Of a DNA stretch of 54,183 bases, positions 50,719 through 54,183 are shown piece by piece; positions within the stretch are counted from its first letter, which is position 1, and each line of letters starts with the position of its first letter. The position numbers and the translations under genes are program-made. Below the pieces are notes generated by a model. It ran no database searches, was not told where the DNA came from, and saw only the letters and a program-made list of their open reading frames with translations. Source of the DNA: Kineosphaera sp039812485 (GTDB lineage: Bacteria > Actinomycetota > Actinomycetes > Actinomycetales > Dermatophilaceae); contig JBDIAP010000006.1 of assembly GCA_039812485.1 (NCBI GenBank), forward strand, positions 1 to 54,183, written 5' to 3'.

Positions 50719-52281
50719 TCAGGCGCCGGCCTTGATGAACTCCTCGGCGGTCTTGCCGGTGACCGGGTTGTCGGTCTCGGAGGAGTTCGGGCCCGCGGTG
50801 ACGTCGGGGTTGAGCGCCTCGATCGCCGCGCGGACCCCCGCCCCGTAGGCCGGGTCGGCCTTCGTGCAGTTGGCGATGTGCCGCTCGATCGTCTCGAGGG
50901 AGGCCCCCGCGATGGCGCGCGCCGTGTTCTCGAAGAGGGCCTGCTGCTGCTGCGGCGTCATCTTCTCGCGGAAGAGCACGCCCGGCTGGCTGAAGTAGTC
51001 CTCGTCGTCCTCACGGTGGTTGAACCGGTCGGCGGAGGGGTCGATCTTCAGCGCCGGCTCGCGGAACTGCGGCTGGTCCTCCCAACGCCCGTAGGAGTTG
51101 GGGTTGATCGCCGGCGTCGGGCCCTGGCTGATGCGCATCCCGCCGTCGCGGTGGAAGGAGTTGACGTTGTTGGCGGCGCGGGGGCTGTTGACCGGGATCT
51201 GGTGGTGATTGACGCCGAGGCGGTAGCGCTGGGCGTCACCGTAGGAGAAGAGCCGGCCCTGCAGCATGCGGTCGGGCGAGAAGCTGATGCCCGGCACGAC
51301 ATTGGCCGGGTTGAACGCGGCCTGCTCGACGTCGAGGTGGTAGTTCTCGGGGTTGCGGTTGAGCTCGAACTCGCCGACCTCGATGAGCGGGTAGTCGCCC
51401 TTCGGCCAGATCTTCGTTAGGTCGAACGGGTGGTAGGGCACCTTCTCGGCGTCGGTCTCCGGCATGACCTGGATGAAGAGCTTCCACGTCGGGAAGTCGC
51501 CCTTCTCGATCGACTCGAAGAGGTCACGCTGGTGCGACTCGCGGTCCGACCCGATGAGCTCGGCGGCCTCGGCGTCGGTGAGGTTCTTGATGCCCTGCTG
51601 GGTGCGGAAGTGGAACTTCACCCAGAAGCGCTCGCCGTCGGCGTTGTACATCGAGTAGGTGTGCGAGCCGAAGCCGTGCATGTGCCGGTAGGAAGCCGGG
51701 ATGCCGCGGTCTGACATGACGATCGTCACCTGGTGCAGCGCCTCGGGCAGGTTGGTCCAGAAGTCCCAGTTGTTCTCGGCCGAGCGCAGGTTGGTCTTGG
51801 GGTCGCGCTTCACAGCGTGGTTGAGGTCGGGGAACTTCAGCGCGTCGCGGAAGAAGAACACCGGGGTGTTGTTGCCGACGACGTCCCAGTTGCCCTGTTC
51901 GGTGTAGAACTTCAGCGCGAAGCCGCGGATGTCGCGCTCGGCGTCGGCCGCGCCGCGCTCACCGGCGACGGTCGAGAAGCGGGCGAACATCTCGCACTCG
52001 TTGCCGACCTGGCTGAAGATCGTGGCGCACGTGTACTTCGTGATGTCGTGGGTCACGCGGAACGTGCCGTAGGCGCCGGAGCCCTTGGCGTGCATGCGGC
52101 GCTCGGGGATGACCTCGCGGTCGAAGTGGGCGAGCTTCTCCAGGAACCAGACGTCCTGCAGCAGCATCGGCCCGCGGGGGCCGGCGGTGAGGCTGTTCTG
52201 GCCGTCCCAGACGGGGGCGCCGGCGACGGTGGTCAGCGGCCGGGTGTCGCCGGGGGACTGGCGGGGACCTGCGGCTTCCAT
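50719..52281 (-). CDS. katA: Monofunctional heme catalase
   Basis: 520 residues from the ATG at 52281, chosen because AAGGAG lies six bases upstream; two earlier in-frame starts (52296, 52323) would add residues that overlap this ribosome site. Small-subunit (clade 3-like) catalase: catalytic His in PERRMHAKGSGAYG, Asn in DVVGNNTPVFFFRDALKFPD, heme-iron Tyr in RLFSYGDAQRYRLGVN, and the NADPH-region residues HMHGFGSHTYS. It converts hydrogen peroxide to water and oxygen. It follows a Fur-family gene in the same direction, the standard peroxide-control arrangement. Confidence 0.97.
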   Translation of the reverse strand: MEAAGPRQSPGDTRPLTTVAGAPVWDGQNSLTAGPRGPMLLQDVWFLEKLAHFDREVIPERRMHAKGSGAYGTFRVTHDITKYTCATIFSQVGNECEMFARFSTVAGERGAADAERDIRGFALKFYTEQGNWDVVGNNTPVFFFRDALKFPDLNHAVKRDPKTNLRSAENNWDFWTNLPEALHQVTIVMSDRGIPASYRHMHGFGSHTYSMYNADGERFWVKFHFRTQQGIKNLTDAEAAELIGSDRESHQRDLFESIEKGDFPTWKLFIQVMPETDAEKVPYHPFDLTKIWPKGDYPLIEVGEFELNRNPENYHLDVEQAAFNPANVVPGISFSPDRMLQGRLFSYGDAQRYRLGVNHHQIPVNSPRAANNVNSFHRDGGMRISQGPTPAINPNSYGRWEDQPQFREPALKIDPSADRFNHREDDEDYFSQPGVLFREKMTPQQQQALFENTARAIAGASLETIERHIANCTKADPAYGAGVRAAIEALNPDVTAGPNSSETDNPVTGKTAEEFIKAGA

Positions 52282-52388
52282 GATCTGCTCCTTCATGCGA
52301 TGGGTTCTGACGAGGTGGGACAAGTCGGGTCGCTCGGCGGGTGGGGTCGTGACATCGGGGTCATCTGGACGTCATCCGTGACCTGGGA

Positions 52389-52910
52389 TCAGCTGGTCGC
52401 CGGGTCGGGCGCAGGGCTCGACGCGACGCCAAGCCTCGCGGGAGTGCTCGCGGGAGTATCGGTGACGGCGCAGGCCGGGCACACGCCCCAGAAGACGACC
52501 TCGGCCTCGTCGACCGCGTAGCCGTGGGTCTGCGCCGGGTCCAGGCAGGGGGCCTCGCCGAGCGCGCACTCGACGTCGGCGAGGGCACCGCAGCGGCGGC
52601 AGACGAGGTGGTGGTGGTTGTCGCCGGTGTGCAGTTCGTAGAGAGCCGGCGAGCCGGCCGGCTCGATGACGCGCACGATGCTCGCGGAGCGCAGCGCGTG
52701 CAGCACGTCGTAGATGGCCTGACGGCTGACCTTGCCGAGCCGTGTGCGGACCGCGCCCGCGATGTCGTCGGCGGTCGTGTGGGGCGCGCGTCGCAGCTGG
52801 TCGATGACGGCGATGCGGGGTCGCGTGACGCGCAGGCCCGCGGCCCGCAGCATCGTCGCGGGCTCCGGAGCGGGGCCCTGGTGGGGGCGCTCTCGGGGCG
52901 TCGTCGTCAT
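52389..52910 (-). CDS. Fur/PerR-family metalloregulator (CatR/FurA-like)
   Basis: 173 residues from the ATG at 52910. The winged helix lies at residues ~20-95 (LRVTRPRIAVIDQL ... VSRQAIYDVLHAL recognition helix). Metal sites: the HHHLVCRRCG cluster with Cys104/Cys107 and CPAC with Cys144/Cys147 for structural zinc. Being 107 bases upstream of katA, it is most likely a peroxide-sensing repressor of katA and itself. A Pro/Ala-rich tail of ~25 residues follows the last CxxC. TTGACC (52941-52946, minus strand) upstream may be its -35 element; a -10 was not clear. Confidence 0.92.
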   Translation of the reverse strand: MTTTPRERPHQGPAPEPATMLRAAGLRVTRPRIAVIDQLRRAPHTTADDIAGAVRTRLGKVSRQAIYDVLHALRSASIVRVIEPAGSPALYELHTGDNHHHLVCRRCGALADVECALGEAPCLDPAQTHGYAVDEAEVVFWGVCPACAVTDTPASTPARLGVASSPAPDPATS

Positions 52911-52965
52911 GTCGGCCAGCCCATCACGAAAACTGGACACGGTCAAGAACAGAACCGGGCTGTGT

Positions 52966-54123
52966 CTAGAGATGAGACGCCATGCGGGCCTGCGGAATGC
53001 CGGCGGAGGCGGCCCGGCGGTCGGGGGCGGCCAGGGTGACCTTCGGCGGTGGGGTGGCCTTCGGGTGTGACGTCACGGCCGGCGAGGTCGTGGCCGCCTC
53101 ACGGGGAGCCGGCACGTGCCCGGTGCAGCCTGCGAGTCGCTCGCGCGCGGCGTTGACGACGGTGGCGACACCGATCGCGTCGAGGCGGGGGTCGATGACC
53201 AGTCCGTGCCGATCCCCGTGCTCGTGGCCCTGCCCAACCCACAGGACAGCGTGCAGATCGTGGTCGATGATCGGGCCGCAGGACGCCGGCGGCGTCGGCC
53301 CGTAGAGGGTGACGGACGGCACGGCGAGGGCGGTCGCCAGGTGGGCCACGCCGGTGTCGGACGAGAGGACCAGGCAGGCCTTGGCCACGGCCGCGGCGAA
53401 CCGGTCGAGTGCGAGCCGGGCGCAGATGTTGGCGACCCGCTCGCGCAGCGGCCGACCGACGGACTCCTCGATCTGGGCGCACAGCCGGCGCTCGGTGGCG
53501 CCGCCGGTGAGGACCACGTGATGGCCGTCCTCGACGAGATGGCGGGCCACGGCGGCCCAGCGGGCGGCCCCCCAGCGGCGCGCACCTGAGGACGCCCCGG
53601 GGTGGATGATGACGGTCCGCCCGCCCTCGCGGCGGGCCGGCGGGCCGGCGTCGGGCCCGGCGCGTGGCCGCAACCGCATGTCCTCGAGCGTCGGTTGTCC
53701 GCCCATGGTGGCGACGAGGCGGCACCAGCGCAGCACCTCGTGCTCGCGGGGGCGCCAGGCGGGGCCGGGCTCCTGAGCGCAGGGGTAGGAGAAGCCGACG
53801 ACCGCTCGGGGCGCGGTGGCGCGCAGCACGGCGCGGCCGGCGGCACCCCTACCGTGCAGGTCGACGGCCAGGTGACCGCCGGCCATCGCGGGCAGCGGCC
53901 CGAGTTCGCGCACCGGGAGCACGGCGTCGACGACGCCGTGCTGGGCGAGCAGCCGGCCCACCTCCAGGCCGCCGGCGAACACGAGGCGATGGTCGTCCGC
54001 CGTGCGACGCAGGGCGCGCAGCGCGGCGACGGCGGTGAGCGCACCGCCGAGCCCCCGGACGCGCAGTGCGAGCACGTCGCGGGGTCCGATGGTGCTGGGA
54101 TCGACGACGACGGAGCGGCTCAT
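52966..54123 (-). CDS. Family 9 glycosyltransferase (heptosyltransferase-like)
   Basis: 385 residues; ATG at 54123 with GGAGG seven bases upstream. GT-B fold of the GT9 family: VLALRVRGLGGALTAVAALRALRR at the N-terminus, LAVDLHGRG, then the C-terminal donor domain with IIHPGASSGARRWGAARWAAVARHL, VVLTGGATE and SSDTGVAHLATALAVPSVTLYGPTPPASCGP. GT9 enzymes in Gram-negatives add heptose to lipopolysaccharide core; in actinobacteria they occur with heptose or other nucleotide-sugar genes for surface glycans. The last ~50 residues are a Pro/Ala/Thr/Lys-rich tail. It is followed 55 bases later by the Fur gene. Confidence 0.92.
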   Translation of the reverse strand: MSRSVVVDPSTIGPRDVLALRVRGLGGALTAVAALRALRRTADDHRLVFAGGLEVGRLLAQHGVVDAVLPVRELGPLPAMAGGHLAVDLHGRGAAGRAVLRATAPRAVVGFSYPCAQEPGPAWRPREHEVLRWCRLVATMGGQPTLEDMRLRPRAGPDAGPPARREGGRTVIIHPGASSGARRWGAARWAAVARHLVEDGHHVVLTGGATERRLCAQIEESVGRPLRERVANICARLALDRFAAAVAKACLVLSSDTGVAHLATALAVPSVTLYGPTPPASCGPIIDHDLHAVLWVGQGHEHGDRHGLVIDPRLDAIGVATVVNAARERLAGCTGHVPAPREAATTSPAVTSHPKATPPPKVTLAAPDRRAASAGIPQARMASHL

Positions 54124-54183
54124 GATTCGACCTCCGGGGTGAGTAGGGCGCTGGTGGCATGTCGGACGCTGGTGGCATGTCGG
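54120..54183 (-). CDS. C-terminal end of an upstream gene overlapping the GT9 gene
   Basis: A minus-strand frame is open from the window edge and ends in a TGA overlapping the GT9 ATG (ATGA), reading RHATSVRHATSALLTPEVES. The overlap style matches other operons here. Only 20 residues are visible, so the protein cannot be identified; sugar kinase, hydrolase or glycosyltransferase genes are common at this position. Confidence 0.45.
   Translation of the reverse strand, partial: RHATSVRHATSALLTPEVES
54150..54183. repeat. 18-bp direct repeat at the window edge
   Basis: GCTGGTGGCATGTCGGAC at 54150-54167 is repeated from 54168 to the end (16 bases visible). In the frame of the partial gene it encodes RHATS[VA] twice. 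More copies may lie beyond the window. Confidence 0.85.

Overview
The window is high-GC actinobacterial chromosome. Evidence: very strong G/C third-position bias, many GTG starts, start/stop overlaps of the ATGA/GTGA type, the lexA - LysM protein - nrdR order known from Mycobacterium and Corynebacterium, a B12-dependent ribonucleotide reductase, and an actinobacterial-type SOS box. A Micrococcales lineage (Intrasporangiaceae/Dermacoccaceae-like) would fit, but that is inference. No tRNA, rRNA, CRISPR array, insertion sequence or prophage gene was seen; it reads as ordinary chromosome with one accessory-looking polysaccharide block.

Layout. 1-3.0 kb: end of comEA and all of comEC (DNA uptake). 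3.0-5.1 kb: a LysR regulator divergent from a sirtuin. 5.1-10.6 kb: the DNA damage / dNTP supply block (lexA, divergent LysM cell-division-suppressor candidate, nrdR, nrdJ) with an SOS box, a promoter, paired NrdR-box candidates and DnaA-box-like words. 10.7-11.1 kb: truncated, frameshifted class A beta-lactamase remnant. 11.2-13.5 kb: secreted alpha carbonic anhydrase and 4-hydroxyphenylpyruvate dioxygenase. 13.6-21.3 kb: exopolysaccharide block: initiating sugar transferase, a GT2-GT4 fusion, an ExoA-like GT2 and a secreted malectin-GH26 glycosidase, with several short tandem repeats. 21.4-25.8 kb: FUSC-type membrane protein, DUF445 protein and a degenerate acyl-CoA-synthetase-like protein.

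26.0-34.0 kb: tightly coupled peptide/nickel-type ABC importer (lipoprotein, two permeases, one double ATPase) running through 4-base overlaps into an N-terminal-nucleophile (DmpA/NylC-type) hydrolase and an SDR oxidoreductase, followed by an IMPACT-family protein. 34.1-40.5 kb: complete Mrp Na+/H+ antiporter operon (A with fused B, C, D, E, F, G), every gene overlapping the next. 40.6-43.6 kb: O-acetylhomoserine sulfhydrylase and an alanine/glycine:cation symporter. 43.7-48.2 kb, minus strand: a whole sugar PTS in two genes, an EIIA-HPr-EI polyprotein and an EIIBC permease carrying a second, cysteine-less EIIB-like domain. 48.3-50.4 kb: CPBP-type membrane protease coupled to a DUF480-methyltransferase fusion. 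50.7-52.9 kb: Fur-family regulator followed by catalase. 53.0-54.2 kb: GT9 glycosyltransferase overlapping the end of another gene cut by the window edge.

Long perfect inverted repeats lie in most convergent gaps and probably end transcription. No single unmistakably new system was found; the best leads are the cysteine-less EIIB duplication, the degenerate ANL protein with a TTD-type repeat, the DUF480-methyltransferase/CPBP pair, the His/Asp-rich tail of MrpG, and the regulatory DNA before nrdR-nrdJ.
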